DNA of 64,000 bases from Galeopsis tetrahit. Taxonomy: Eukaryota; Streptophyta; Magnoliopsida; Lamiales; Lamiaceae. The stretch is taken from assembly GCA_963675135.1 (NCBI GenBank), contig OY776123.1, positions 16,895,840 to 16,959,839 of the forward strand, given 5' to 3'. Below are positions 11,493 to 23,917 of the stretch, in pieces. The notes below the pieces were generated by a model, which was not told the DNA's origin, ran no database searches, and was given only the letters and a program-made list of their open reading frames with translations. The number at the start of each line of letters is the position of its first letter. Position 1 is the stretch's first letter. Both the position numbers and the translations under genes were made by a program.

Positions 11493-12870
11493 TTGCATCC
11501 GTGTTTCTCGACTTCTGGTATAGTATTTGTTTTACGAATTGAAAACCTTTTTAGCTGCTTCAGCTGATAAGTTGATTTTGGACTTTTTACTACTGCTGAT
11601 CTCGTAATCTTTTTAACCGTCGAAGACTGCTTGAAGATGCTCGAGTTTATTTGCGACACGATTATTTTTTTGAGACGAGACAGTGCACTTTGTTCTTCTT
11701 CTTTTGAATGCTTTTAGTATACTATACTGATACGCCAAGTATATACGATGGAATAGAGGAGGATCTCATTTGTCCTTTCCTCTGTTTTGTGAGTTGTTTG
11801 CCTAATTGAAATTGCCATGCATTTAATCACTTTTTTTTTTTTTTTTTTTGACGGTTGGATTGTTGTTTGTGATTTAATTTTTTACGCTTTCGCTACTCTC
11901 CAAACAAAACAATTACAGTATTTTTTTTAAAATCAAATTAAATAAGTTAGTGTTTGTAAATAAAAATAAATCAAACCAGCCAAACCTACTGATAGAGACC
12001 CCATTCAAATAATATTAATCAATAGAATGGTGCTCTTTTTTTCAATTTTCATGTCATGTGCCTCAACTCAATAGTCAATTACTCAATAGTACCTATTATA
12101 ATTATTAGCCCACAACCACCACCTAAAAGGAGGCACTTTATTAGGTAGAATATCGATTATATGCACTTTGCAAAATTTTAAAATACATAAAGGTAACTTA
12201 GGTCGATTTTATTTTGAATATTTTAAGTTTTCATTTTTTTAAATGTGTTCTAAGGTGTTCAATTTACATCTATTTTGTTAAATTTACATTATTTTCTGTT
12301 CAATTTACATTCTTTTTATTAGAAAATTAAAAATTTCACTGAAATCTGACACGCGCAGCTCGAACGTGTGTTTAAAATTGAGAAACACAAATTTAATTAA
12401 AAAAAAAAAACACCAAAACAAAAATAAATAAAGTTTGAAACCCAAATCTAAATCATGAAAATTGGGGAAAATGCTGAAGAAATACCAAACGACAGAATCC
12501 TGAAGAAGGTTTACGACATTTTACAACAATAATTACGTGTTTGTCATCAAACTTTCCCTCCAATTACTTGCGCACGTGGTCATATTTTTAATTACATGTG
12601 GTGGACAGTCACCGAATTTGTCGGAAGCCCCAATTTTAATCATAAGTTTAAACTGCACGTTTCATTTTTTGACAAAAAAATTAATTTTCCGACAAAAATA
12701 ATATGAATTGGACAAAATATATAAAAATTGAACAACTTAAAATGTATTTTAAAAAAGTAAAAACTTAAAAAATTTAAAATGTAATCGTACTAAAATACAT
12801 AACCTATTTTGAAATTTTCCTCACTTTATTATTTAACATTACCATTATATTAAATTTGGTATGAAGGTAG
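11493..12870. other. AT-rich 3' flank of the WOX gene, no gene seen
   Basis: Poly-T runs (11829-11849) and AT-rich DNA. Near 12235-12320 a short motif related to 'gttcaatttacat' occurs three times. No domain-bearing frame and no clear terminal inverted repeats were recognised. Confidence 0.45.
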
Positions 12871-12875
12871 AGTTA

Positions 12876-13945
12876 TAAGCATGGACAAAAATATTCGGAA
12901 ATTTTCCCGATATATCCATTTTTCGTAGGGTTGGCAACGGGACGGGTATGGCCTGTCTCAGGACCCGTCCCGTCAAAAAAATTTAGACCCGTTACCCGTC
13001 CTGTCCCATGAACCCGACAGGTAAACCCGCCCCGTCCAACAACGACTTTTTTTTTTTCATTTTTTATTTTTTATAAATATGTTATTTAAAGTAAATCTGC
13101 ATAATTTAAAAGCCATACAAATAGTAAATCCTCTACAAGTACTCTGTATAAACTTTCAACAACATCACTTAATTTTTATCTTGATTAATATATCCACAAA
13201 TTTTTTTAAAAAAAGAACAAATTTATCTTAACCGAATTTTAAAAAAATCACATTTATACGTATAATCTAATTTAGTTATATATATAAAGTTATAAACAAT
13301 CTTCAATTAGAGTTTCGTGTTCTTCTTTCTCTCGTGTCATCTTTCTATTTCTCATGCTTTTAAGTGTGTGGGGGTATGTGTGTGTGTGTGTTTTTTCTTT
13401 CTAATTTAGTTATATATTTATTATATTTTTTAAATATATATTTATTATATTAATATATATATATATATACGGGTCGGGTTCGAGTATATACTGTACAATC
13501 CCATTACCCGTCCCATACCCGGCGGGTATTCGTTGACCGGGTATTTACCCGCCCCGGGACCCGTTTGACCAGGTATTTACCCGTTCCGTGCGGGCCGGTT
13601 TCATGCGGGTCCGGATTTTTACCCGTCCCATTGCCAACCCTAATTTTTCGCAGTCACCGATATCGATATTGAGAAGAAACGATATTTTCACTATATTTGT
13701 AAAAAAAACTTGAAAATATCGATAAAAATCGATATACAAAAACAATATCGATAAAATATCGAAAAATATCGGGAAAAAATTGAAAAATGTCGATAAATTT
13801 AAAAAAATATCATATGAAATAATATTGTATGCTATATTTTATATAAATTTATCAGTAAATGAATTTAAATTATTTTTTTTGAATTTATGTATTAAAAGTT
13901 AATTATTGATATTTTCACAGAAACCGATATTTTTGTCCTTGGTAT
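12876..13945. mobile_element. older DNA element rich in ATATCGAT repeats, split by a hAT insertion
   Basis: The left edge (gcatggacaaaaatatt near 12880) and the right edge (cgatatttttgtccttggt near 13925) are imperfect inverted repeats. Between them, outside the 12926-13642 insertion, the DNA is full of 'atatcgat' variants (13655-13800). Its class is uncertain because no target duplication was resolved. It appears to be the host element for the younger hAT copy. Confidence 0.4.
12926..13642. mobile_element. hAT-type non-autonomous element with perfect 8-bp target duplication
   Basis: The ends are TAGGGTTGGCAACGGG and the complement TAGGGTTGGCAATGGG. The flanks are ATTTTTCG at 12918-12925 and again at 13643-13650, an exact 8-bp duplication as expected for hAT transposases. 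Both subterminal zones are packed with CCCGTCCCGT and GGGCGGGT-like motifs. The core is AT-rich, with a (GT)n tract near 13370-13390 and a TA tract near 13450-13468. There is no transposase ORF. Relatives occur near 39165 and, more distantly, near 39490 and 61740. Confidence 0.85.
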
Positions 13946-14196
13946 AAGTGGTTATCATTATAATAATAAAATTATTTCAATTCATATGACCGACATATTC
14001 AACCAATTTGATTTAAATATTTTCCAGAGTGGGCCCCATCCTTCCATAATCAAAAGGTGTTTGTTCATAATGAAAATATTGACTGATATGTATGATTACA
14101 AACTTACAAGTGATTATCATTAGAATTATATATTGATTCAGTCTTGAGATATTTATAGTTAAACCCTATATTTCAATTGATTTTTATTAAATTATA

Positions 14197-14522
14197 CTCC
14201 CTCCATTTTTGAATAAGTGTCATTTTAACATTTTTCAACAAATTAAGATATTAAATTGTGGTCAATATTACCCTTCATTAATGATAAATAGTTTTGATAT
14301 TAATTTTTTTTTTTAGTAAAGAATGTGGTCAAGAATGTATGTGATATTCATATATACAATATTTATGATTTTTCCATGATTTATGCTACTATATTAATTG
14401 AAATTGAAGACAAATTAATTATAAGGGTAAAATTGTTAAAATTAAAGAAAAAAATATAGAATGACACTTATTATAAAAATAATTAAAAAGGTAAAGTGAC
14501 ACTTATTTAAAAGTGGAGGGAG
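14197..14522. mobile_element. Stowaway-like MITE
   Basis: Terminal repeats CTCCCTCCATTTTTGAATAA and the complementary CACTTATTTAAAAGTGGAGG-type end, flanked by TA. The inner repeat 'aagtgtcatttt' pairs with 'aaagtgacactt'. No ORF. Confidence 0.75.
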
Positions 14523-14870
14523 TAGATTATGTATCTTTCCATTATTTAGAATACATACCATTAATATACTTATGCATACTTAACAGAAATATTTTTTAGG
14601 TCTAATTATTTATCTATTTTAGACTAATATATCTGACCAAACAGGACATTAAATTATATGACCGACATACTCAACTAATTTCATTTAAATATTTTCCTGA
14701 GTGAACCCATCCAACCATTGAAAGTTACTTGTTCATATAATTAAAAGTTATCAACCCATATAGTGAAAATATTAATTGTATATAAAAATGACTAATACTA
14801 TTCTAACTTACAAATTAATACGTGGAATGAAATTATAATTTTCTATCAAAATATTATGGGTTGGTCTGCT

Positions 14871-15094
14871 ATGGACTCGAGTGCATGTTGTGCACCCTAG
14901 TTCATATTGCACTTTTCAGTTTTACTGATTTACACTTTTTTGGTAAATGGTGTTGCACTTTTTGGTAATTAAACTGTATAATAATATTTGTAGTTATAAT
15001 AACTTACATTTTTTAGTAATATTGTATTGTACTTTTCAGTTTAATAACTTACATTTTTCTTTAGAATAGAATGCCCAACATGCACTCGAGTGCA
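14871..15094. mobile_element. MITE with CTCGAGTGCATG terminal repeats
   Basis: ATGGACTCGAGTGCATGTTG at the left pairs with the complementary CAACATGCACTCGAGTGCAT at the right. The interior repeats 'gcacttttcagttt' and 'taacttacatttt' motifs. A partial relative lies near 19470-19610 in an intron of the first PILS gene (ggactcgagtacac). The superfamily is not determined. Confidence 0.55.
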
Positions 15095-15099
15095 TACTA

Positions 15100-18000
15100 G
15101 ATTTTACCAAATATTATTATAAAGTAAAATGAAGGCAAATCCTATGAAAGAATATGAGTCACCCCCTAGGCGGCTACCCCATCTCTTTATCTCTACACTT
15201 AATTTAAGATATATCTCTTCTTAAAGTTGCTATATATATTTTGGCCGGGTGAAAATATTGTCATCGAAACAAAAATCTTGATTTTGGAACCAACTCACCA
15301 CATTAAAATAATTTTGAACAATATGAATTTCAATATTTTGCAATTTTAAAGGAAAAAATACATTACACTCCAATATTAAAATCTACTATATATTTTTCGA
15401 TATTTTTCTTGCTTGCACATACGTATGTACACCAATATAATGAATAATCTAGCAGATGGGTCGATACAAAAGTGTTTTTTATACTAATATTAGAAAATTA
15501 TAAATATGTTCTCAATTATAAAAAATTCCTCATTTTTTGCACGGTAACAATGACGAGTGTGGACAAAATTTAATAGAAAATTAACAACATATTCAATATA
15601 TCTTATATTCTTGAATTTAATTTTCTATGTGTACCACAATGCTCTGATCAGGTTTAAGTTAAAATTATTGTTATATTTATTTTATTTGTGATTGTTTTTT
15701 TTATAAACTAATTAATATTGTTCATATATAGAGTAAAAAATTAGTATCAAGTTTAACTCAAAGGTAGTGTCATGTTTTACAACTGTGTTTAGGTGTTTAA
15801 TTGGCAGAAAACGAAGTATAACACAATTAATTTTGATAAATATTTGAATTACATGTATGTATATCAGTATATATCATATATATATTATTTAGCCACATGA
15901 GAATTATAATTGGCACATGGTTAGATAGATCCGAATCTCACACCGCCTCTCTCTCTCTCTCTCTCAAATATATATTTTGTCAATCACAAATACTAGTACT
16001 CCTATATTTTTATCCTCAAAAAAGAAAAAAATACTACTATATTTTTCTCCCTCCCTCCCTCCCTCTTGGTGTTTGCTTCCACTTTGATTACAAAACATTC
16101 ACAAATACTCTGTACGTATCTCTCTCTCTCTATATATATATATATGAAATTAATGTTTGTTAGTAATTTTCATTAATTAGATCTTTATGGGGTTTCGCGT
16201 GATTCCTCCTCAATGATTGATTTTAGGGGATGTACTACATGATTATGATTGTGGTCGTGGTGGTTAAAATCGCATCATTTCAAGTCACAACTTCACTTTT
16301 CGTACACTTTCATTCACTTCACTCTTTAGGGTATGTTTGTTTTAGTTTTTTTTAGGGTATGTTTGTTTTGGAATTTTGTAGGATGGGTAAAATTCGAATG
16401 AAGAAATTATAATGAATATTGACTATGTGTGTTTGTTTAGAGATTTTGAGTAAGATATAATATAATTTTATGTCAAATGAATTGTGTAAGAGTGAGTGAT
16501 ATTGTATTATAATATTATATAATACAGAGTATAATTTTATGTTAAATCAATTGTATAAAAATGTATGATGTTGTATTATTAGGGGTGGATGGAGTTGGAG
16601 GGTGAAATTTGAATGTGAAAATTCAAACTAGAACAGTAATGTCCCCATTCGGACGTAATAGTCCAAAAATAAACATGTCCTTAAGTTTTAATGCATTGAT
16701 TAAGGTAGAAAAAAATAGAGATATATAGAAAAAATAAAAGTAGAGAAAGATAGCAAAGATAGAATGTAGAGAATGAATAACTTTCCGTGAACGCCTAAAA
16801 TAAAAAAAATGATTACTTTTACAAAATTGATATAAAATGAACTAATTCAACATCTTTCTACAAGTTCGAACTTTTAGATGAAATATAATTATTTTATACC
16901 CATTTTGAGTTCAAATTTTGTTGAAAGCAACTCTTCAATTTTAAAATGAAATTGAATTATTTCAGGTTGATTGACTTATTTTGTAAATACTCTATCCGTT
17001 CCATAAACAAATAATTTTGGGCATATATTATATGAAAAAAGTGTAAAAATTAGAGTGTTAAGAGATAATTTTATAATTTCTATATATAAATTAAAAAAAT
17101 GAGTGTATTAAGTGTATGATGAATCAAAAAATAATAACGTGGAGGATAAACATATTTATATTGTGAGTTTGATGATTATGAAAATTATTTTTATTTTAGA
17201 GTATACGAAACTTTTGTGAAATAATAAATTTTCAATTCTTGGGGTGAGTCATTTTGGCCTTTTCATATTCTAATTTATTGGTGGGCCCAAAGGGAACTGA
17301 TATTTTGCCAATAATAAAGAAGGTATAATTTTCCTCAGGTAAAGCCTACTTCTTTTCCAACTCATATATACTCCCTCGTTTTAAAAAAACGTTTTTGTTG
17401 TTTTGTAGTATAAAATTAAAGATCGTAATTCTTTTATAAATTTTTATCTTCTATTATTATTAAAAATAGAGAAAAAAATATTTCAATTATAAAGAAAAAG
17501 AGATAAAATAAATAAATTAAAAAATTGTTCCATAAAAGATATAGGTAAAGGGACAAACTTTTTTAAATAAGATTTAATACTAAAGTAACAATCTTTTTGT
17601 CTAGAAGGGAGTATTATTTGGAAAAAAAATCTTAGATATACATAGTCTGATGACAAAATAGTAGCATAGACACATGTTTACGAAACTTCTTGTTTTTAGG
17701 ACATGCATTATTGAATCCCACATGCACTATGACAAGATTGTCCTCTAAATTTAAAATCAAATTAAGTAACCCAAATTATTGCTTTTATAATACTACCTCC
17801 CGATTTTTTACTTAGATTATTTGTTTTTCTTTTTATCCATTATTTACTAGATTACTTTTTTTTTTTTTTTTAATTATCACTTTAAATATTATTAAATACA
17901 TTATTTATTTTATCACTTTAAATACTACTTCATCCCCTTTTCACAAAGTGTATTTGTTTTTTTTGAAATGTACATGTTTACTTTTTTAGAAATATATCAT

Positions 18001-18518
18001 ACTACACTTACTTTATCTTATATTTCTTTTATCTATTCTATTTTATCTATACTTTATTCAAACAAACAATATTCAACAAAAAGAAATTAACAAGCACATG
18101 CACCATATGTGAACGTAGTGAGTATTAAACGATTCTTACATTTATATTAGTGTTCAGGTCAAATGTCTAGTCAACTTAGAAACGGATATACATATATTAA
18201 AAAAAAAAGTTAATAATATGATTGTTATTTTGAAGATATAAAATAGTAGTAGGGTGAATTTTGTAAAGTAATTTGATTCATTGTTAAAAGTAGTAGTATG
18301 TTTTAGTAACAAAACAGCTGGTCACATGCATAATCGCGTGTCGAGTAACTACTATATATAATTAAGTGTGCCCACACCTTTGATTGGCCTGTGATTTAAT
18401 TTGAGTAGGTGCAAAAAATATAAATCTTTAATTCAATTCAATTCAATTCATTGTGTGTATATATATCATCTTGTTCGATTCTCTCTCAGAAAATTGTAAG
18501 GAGATAAAAAAAAAAGAA
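15100..18518. other. spacer and upstream region of PILS copy 1
   Basis: No coding region recognised. It contains a (CT)n tract near 15945-15965, a CCCT repeat near 16050-16066, and CT/TA tracts near 16121-16144. Parts of 15895-16260 and 17280-17365 resemble 21840-22130 and 22515-22600 upstream of the second PILS copy, for example 'gatagatccgaat', 'acgtatctctctctct' and 'ttttccaact'. A five-base AATTC repeat lies at 18430-18450 just before the 5' UTR. Confidence 0.6.
17371..17611. mobile_element. Stowaway-like MITE
   Basis: Ends CTCCCTCG and AAGGGAG, flanked by TA. The inner arms 'aacgtttttgttgttttg' and 'aaagtaacaatctttttg' are imperfect complements. No ORF. It lies in the upstream region of PILS copy 1 and is absent from the matching position upstream of copy 2. 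Confidence 0.6.
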
Positions 18519-20930
18519 ATGGGATTTTTATCTCTGTTGGAAGTGGCATCGATGCCAATATTGCAAGTGCTTTTGATAAGCATGTTGGGAGCTTTCATGG
18601 CGACTGATTATCTCAAGCTTCTTCCACCTGAAGCTAGAAGATATATGAACAAAGTAAGTTAATTAGTTACATGATTTATTTAATCTATATATATATATAT
18701 AGATAGTTTGTGTGACTTCGTTTTAATGGATGCAGATAGTGTTTGTGGCCTTCACTCCATCGTTGGTGTTTGCGAGTCTGGCGAAGACTGTCACACTCCA
18801 AGACATCATCTCTTGGTAATATATTTAATCTTTTGAAATAAAATTATATTTGAATGTTTGATCATGATCATGTTAACGATTCAAGATTTATATGGATATA
18901 GGTGGTTCATGCCTATTAACATTGGGTTAACTTTTATATTTGGAGCAACGTTTGGATGGGTTGTAGCTAAAATACTCAAACCATTACCACATATTCAAGA
19001 TCTCGTCATTGCCATGTGTTCAGCAGGTGCTTATAGTCTTTACGTTCACATTTGAATTTTGTCCAGTATAGAAGCATCGTGTGCAGTATAATATACAATC
19101 CTATATATTGTATAGTACTGAATTTCAATACACAATAGCATTGTGTATTTTCTATGGCACGTGATGTTATTATATATATAGCATATGTATGATCAATTGG
19201 TAATAAGTAAGTTGATGATTGATTAGGAAATTTGGGGAACATTTTGCTGATAATCATCCCGGCTATGTGCAAGGAGAATGGGAGTCCATTTGGAGACAAG
19301 AATATTTGCTCCACCATGGGACTTTCATATGTCTCTTTCTCAATGGCGGTACGTAATTTAATTCAAACTTTATTCGATTGCAAATGTAGCCAAAGTCTCA
19401 TGCAACTGTTGACCGGTTAACAGTCAAATTTTGAAAAAAAAAAAAAAATCGATATTTTTTTTCTGAAAAAGTGTATGTTAGTATATTGAAAAGTGTATGT
19501 AGGACAACCACTAGGCTGTAAGGACTTTTATTAAATTATGCGTTAATTATCCTATGTATCCGTGATTTATCTTATATAGCTGGACTCGAGTACACAGTAG
19601 CCCTACCAGCAAATGTAATATGAGATGAAATATTCATATATATATAGTACTCCACTGAAGTTGTGATTTGTCAACAACTTAAAAAATTGTGATGGAATTA
19701 ATTACAGCTTGGTGCCTTCTACATTTGGACATATGCCTTCCACAAAATACGAAGTGCTGGTGTGAAATATAGAGCATTTCTTGCACTTGAGGAGTTGAAA
19801 AATGAGCCAAACAAGGATTTAGAATCAAATGAGAAGTCTCTTCTTCTTAGCAAAGCAGAGCACTCCCAAGTATCTCACATCAATGAAGACACTAAACAAG
19901 AACAAACAGTGAGTCAATCTAGTTTGCCTTAATTTAAAATTTTGTCTATATCATATAAATTAAAATTCTAAAAAAATATTGAAATTTGATTACATGTAGA
20001 AAATTGAGTTGAAGCAAAGTAGGACATTTTGGGATCAGACGATGGTGGTTCTGCATCAACTAGGAGAGGAGATATTGGCCCCTCCCGTCGTTGCTGCTGT
20101 AAGTTGTATTTATTTGTTTATATTGAAATATTCTGATGGTCCTATATTTGTGCAATGCTACAAGAATTGAAACTTACCAATTGTATCAATTTTAGATTCT
20201 CGGGCTCATATTTGGAGCGGTTACGTGGCTTCGACACCTTATAATTGGTGAAAGCGCTCCGTTCAGAGTGATCAATGATACTATTCAATTACTCGGGTAA
20301 GTCCTTATAAAATAATCACCCTGATCTCTTCTTACCAAATCATTTGATACTAATTTTGAGAAAATGTTTGCCATTTTGTAGGGAGGGCACCATTCCTTGC
20401 ATCACCCTCATATTAGGAGGCAACTTAATAGAAGGCAATACATCTTAAATATTCCTGTAAATCTAGTCTAGTCTAATTGACTTGGAATAAAAAATGATGA
20501 TGATGAATGCAGGTTTACGAAAGGCAACATTGAGACCAAAGGTGATAATTGGAGTAATTTGTGTGAGATACATATTACTTCCTGTAATTGGGATTGGAGT
20601 TGTCCGAACAGCTGCATACTTAGGCTTCCTTCCTCCTGACCCCCTTTACCATTTCATCCTCATGATTCAGTTCACTCTTCCTCCTGCTATGAATTTAGGT
20701 ACTTAATTTATTATTAATATATTATATAACTACAAGAATAATATTAACCTATAATGATTACACAAATTCTGTCATATTTAATTTATTTGAATTTCATTGA
20801 AACAGGTACAATGACACAACTGTTCGACGTGGCGCAAGAAGAGTGTTTGGTTTTATTCTTTTGGACTTACCTGATTGCCACCATTGCTCTAACGGGTTGG
20901 TCAACTATTTTTATGTGGATTTTGACCTAA
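18519..20930 (+). CDS. PIN-LIKES (PILS) auxin carrier family protein, copy 1, intact
   Basis: Ten exons: 18519-18653, 18736-18815, 18902-19026, 19227-19348, 19708-19908, 20000-20098, 20196-20296, 20382-20434, 20513-20698, 20806-20930. They total 1227 nt, in phase, giving 408 residues. Hydrophobic helices fill both halves; the loop between them (from exon 5) is polar, with the sequence NEPNKDLESNEKSLLLSK. Family signatures include LISMLGAFMATDYL, AGNLGNILLIIIPAMCKE, SPFGD and ITLILGGNLIEG. PILS proteins sit in the endoplasmic reticulum membrane and affect intracellular auxin. Intron 8 starts with GC (GAAG then GCAATA), where copy 2 has GT. The start is the first ATG, after an A-rich leader, and matches copy 2. 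Confidence 0.92.
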
Positions 20931-21305
20931 ATCAAGGCCTAGCTTGGATGATTTTATTTATTTATTTCTACATCTATTTATATCCATGGTAATAGCAAGT
21001 AGTATTATAGTTATAGATGATCATATTTGGAAATTCAAGTGTGGTTTGTGTAATTTTTAGTGTTCATTTCATCATAATAATCATCAAATGCAATTTGATT
21101 GAGAGTGATGTCCTCCGAGAAGCCTGGAGGGCATAATGTTATTATCAATTCTAATCGATATTTTTTTTACTTGTATTATTGTTTCAATATTCATACGATG
21201 AATTGTTACTCGTCTAATAAATAAAGAAGGTTTAATATACTTCCCCCATTTAATTTAATTTAATTATTCTCATTTAAAAAAAAATGTGGTTGCCCCATTT
21301 TATTA

Positions 21306-21599
21306 CTCCATCCCTTTTATAAAATTTATCGCATTTGATATTAAATTTTGTTTAAAATGTTTTGTCGTTTTTTATATTTTTACCAATGATCTTTCTGAAC
21401 TACTCCGGTTAATATTTATTCTTTTAGAAATATATTAATGATAGAAAGGTCAAAGGAAGAGTCGAAAAGGAAGGTAGGAAAAGAAAAAAAAAAAAAAGAG
21501 AGAGAGAGAGAAGAAAAATAGAAAAATTAATGAGGGGTAAATGTGTCAAAAAAATATTAAAAAATGAAAAATGCTACAAACTTTATGAAACAAAGGAAG
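21306..21599. mobile_element. Stowaway-like MITE
   Basis: Left CTCCATCCCTTTTATAAAAT and right end (complement CTTCCTTTGTTTCATAAAGT) flanked by TA. It contains the AG-rich simple tract. No ORF. Confidence 0.55.
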
Positions 21600-22728
21600 T
21601 ATTTCAAATTGAAAATAATATTATTCAAATTATTTATCTCCCTCAATCATCACTTATTTACTTAAATTGACATCATTTTATTAATAAATCATCACTTCAT
21701 TTATCAATGGAGAAAATTTCAACTTTATAAATAAATTAATAAAACGGATTCTCATCATATGTATATTACATGATCTGTAAATTTACGATCCTTAGTGAAA
21801 TTAAAATGTAAATATAGGAAGAGTAGAATAGGTGAATTGATAGATCCGAATATAACTCCGCCTCCCCCTCTAAAATATTTTCTCAATTACAAATACTACT
21901 TTTATATTTTTCTAAATTTGTCTCTCTGCTTTGCAAAACAAATTTTATGAACAATGCTGTTGCTTCTACTTTGATTACATGATTAAATTCACCCACGGAC
22001 AACACACATGATTGTGTACGTATCTCTCTCTCTCTCTCTAGAAATTAACATATTCATGTTTCTTAATTTTTATTACATCTTTATGGTTTTGATTTTAGGG
22101 GATATGTACGAGATTGTGATATGCGTGGTGTCATGTCATTGAAAAAATAGTGCCGTAATATTAATAACTGGCGATTTAAGTTATTTTTAAATATTGATTA
22201 ATGAGTAGGATATTGATAGATAATTTAGTAAATATTTATGCATGAATTAAATAAATTAGTTGAATTATATTAAAAAAAGTAATGGAGTAATATTTTGAGT
22301 AAGGGTGGAATTTAAGAAATTTTAAATTTAAGAGTTTGAAAATTATTTTAAGACGGAGATAGTAGAAGTGAAATGGAATAATAAATTTTCAAATCTTATG
22401 CTGCTTAATTATTTGCAGCAATTTCGTAATGTATCTTTCCGTGTGGTGTTCTACTGTCTACAACAGGGACCTGAGAGTTTTTGCCTTTTTCCCTTGAATA
22501 GTATCTAAATTGTTGGTGGGCCTAAACTGGGAACTGACATTTGCCAATAATAGAGACTCTATATTGAGGTAAGCCTACTACTACTCTTTTCCAACTAGCG
22601 GTCGGGATACGTCTATTTTACAATTATTCGTATAATATTTTTGACACATAAATTAAAAAAATGGTAATGAGTGATTTGTTAATAATATCTACTTTTGTAA
22701 ATTTTTATGACTTAAAATAAATTAAGTA

Positions 22729-22974
22729 CTCCCTCCGTCCCCTATAAACTTCTCCTTTCTTTTGGGTGTTTTGATTAAGAAATATAATAAAATAATAGAT
22801 AAAGTATAAGTGATGTGATGGTGAGAAAGAAAATAATAGAGGGGTATTAGATGAAGTATGATAAAATAATAGATAAAGTAGAAATGATGTGATTGGGAGA
22901 GAGAAAATAATATGTCAAAAATGGAATGAGAAACTTATAGTGGGACATGAAAACTTATAGTGGAACGGAGGGAG
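22729..22974. mobile_element. Stowaway-like MITE
   Basis: Ends CTCCCTCCGTCCCCTATAAA and complement CTCCCTCCGTTCCACTATAA, flanked by TA. An internal segment (gataaagta...atgatgtgat) is duplicated once within the element. The right end shows 'aacttatagtgggac' twice. Confidence 0.8.
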
Positions 22975-23236
22975 TATAAAGGCCCCTTATATAGATCAAT
23001 TTGTACTTCTTAAGTGTCCACCAGTTTCCCCACAAATCGAAACCGATCATTTAATAAAATTTGAAAATAAATAAAAAAATCTGAGTTATGTTGGACAAAA
23101 ATACAAACATATATACATGTTTACGTACGCATCTTCTAGTTTTTAAGACAAACTTAAAAGCAAAGTAAACGAAATTATTGATTTTCGAATGATTGCATGT
23201 ACTAGGTTTGTATATGGTAATTATAGTAGTATTCTA

Positions 23237-23328
23237 TTTTTTTTTTTTTTTTTTTTTTTTGATGTAAGTTAAATACCCATCCCTTTTTCCCCTCCCCCAT
23301 GTCTTGAACCCAGGACCTAAGACTCGTG
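23237..23328 (-). mobile_element. SINE 3' part, minus strand
   Basis: A poly-T run (23237-23260) precedes a body whose complement reads CCTGGGTTCAAGACATGGG, then AGGGATGGGTATTTAA and poly-A. The same body occurs on the plus strand at about 42393-42487. GGTTCAAGAC resembles a polymerase III B box. The head is missing or diverged. Confidence 0.6.
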
Positions 23329-23550
23329 TTTTATATTATACTGTATATATTTTAATATATAGTATATTAATTAATTTCTTAATTTGTTATATATGAATGC
23401 AAAATATTGAAAATATAAAAAGGCGGAATAGTAAAATCATTGACTAATTTCTTAATTAGTTAATAGCATTAATAATTTGAAAAATTAAACACCTCCAATT
23501 TGACTTAAATCTTGAATTTATTTATTTAATTCAATTTCTTGTGTGTAATA

Positions 23551-23799
23551 CTCCCTCCGTCTCACTAGTGTTTGCATCATAAATTGAACACACTTTTTAA
23601 GAAAAATATGTAATGAGTGGAGTGTCAAAGATAATTTTGTAAATTTTTATAAATAAATTGAGGGTAAAAATATTGATATTCTGTGTAAATATTTGAATAT
23701 TATAAAAGTAGAGTTTACAAAGAAGTTTTATTTTAAGGTTGTGCAAACAATTGTGAACAGACAAATAAGAGCAAACAATTATGGGATGGGAAACGGGAG
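23551..23799. mobile_element. Stowaway-like MITE
   Basis: Left CTCCCTCCGTCTCACTAGTG and a diverged right end GGGATGGGAAACGGGAG, flanked by TA. The inner arms 'tttgcatcataa' and 'gagcaaacaattatg' pair partly. It sits about 110 bp upstream of the copy-2 start codon. Confidence 0.6.
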
Positions 23800-23917
23800 T
23801 ACATGAGTATGTTGCATGTTGTGATAATTAATATATATATTTGTGTTTCTCTCTCGACATCTTAATCTTGTTTAATTTTCTCTCAGAAAAAGTTGTAAGG
23901 AGATAAAAAATGGGGTT

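Larger units (their letters stand above)
20931..23909. other. spacer between tandem PILS copies, containing the duplicated promoter region
   Basis: No gene recognised. The first 250 bases are probable 3' UTR and terminator region of copy 1. From 21830 onward, segments resemble the DNA 5' of copy 1. Inserted between these shared segments are three Stowaway-like MITEs and a SINE tail, listed separately. An AG-rich tract (gagagagaga) lies near 21497-21511 and a CT tract near 22021-22040. Confidence 0.6.

Noticed and set aside
15897..16163. 88-codon frame
   Set aside because: Built from CT and TA microsatellites; no coding signal.
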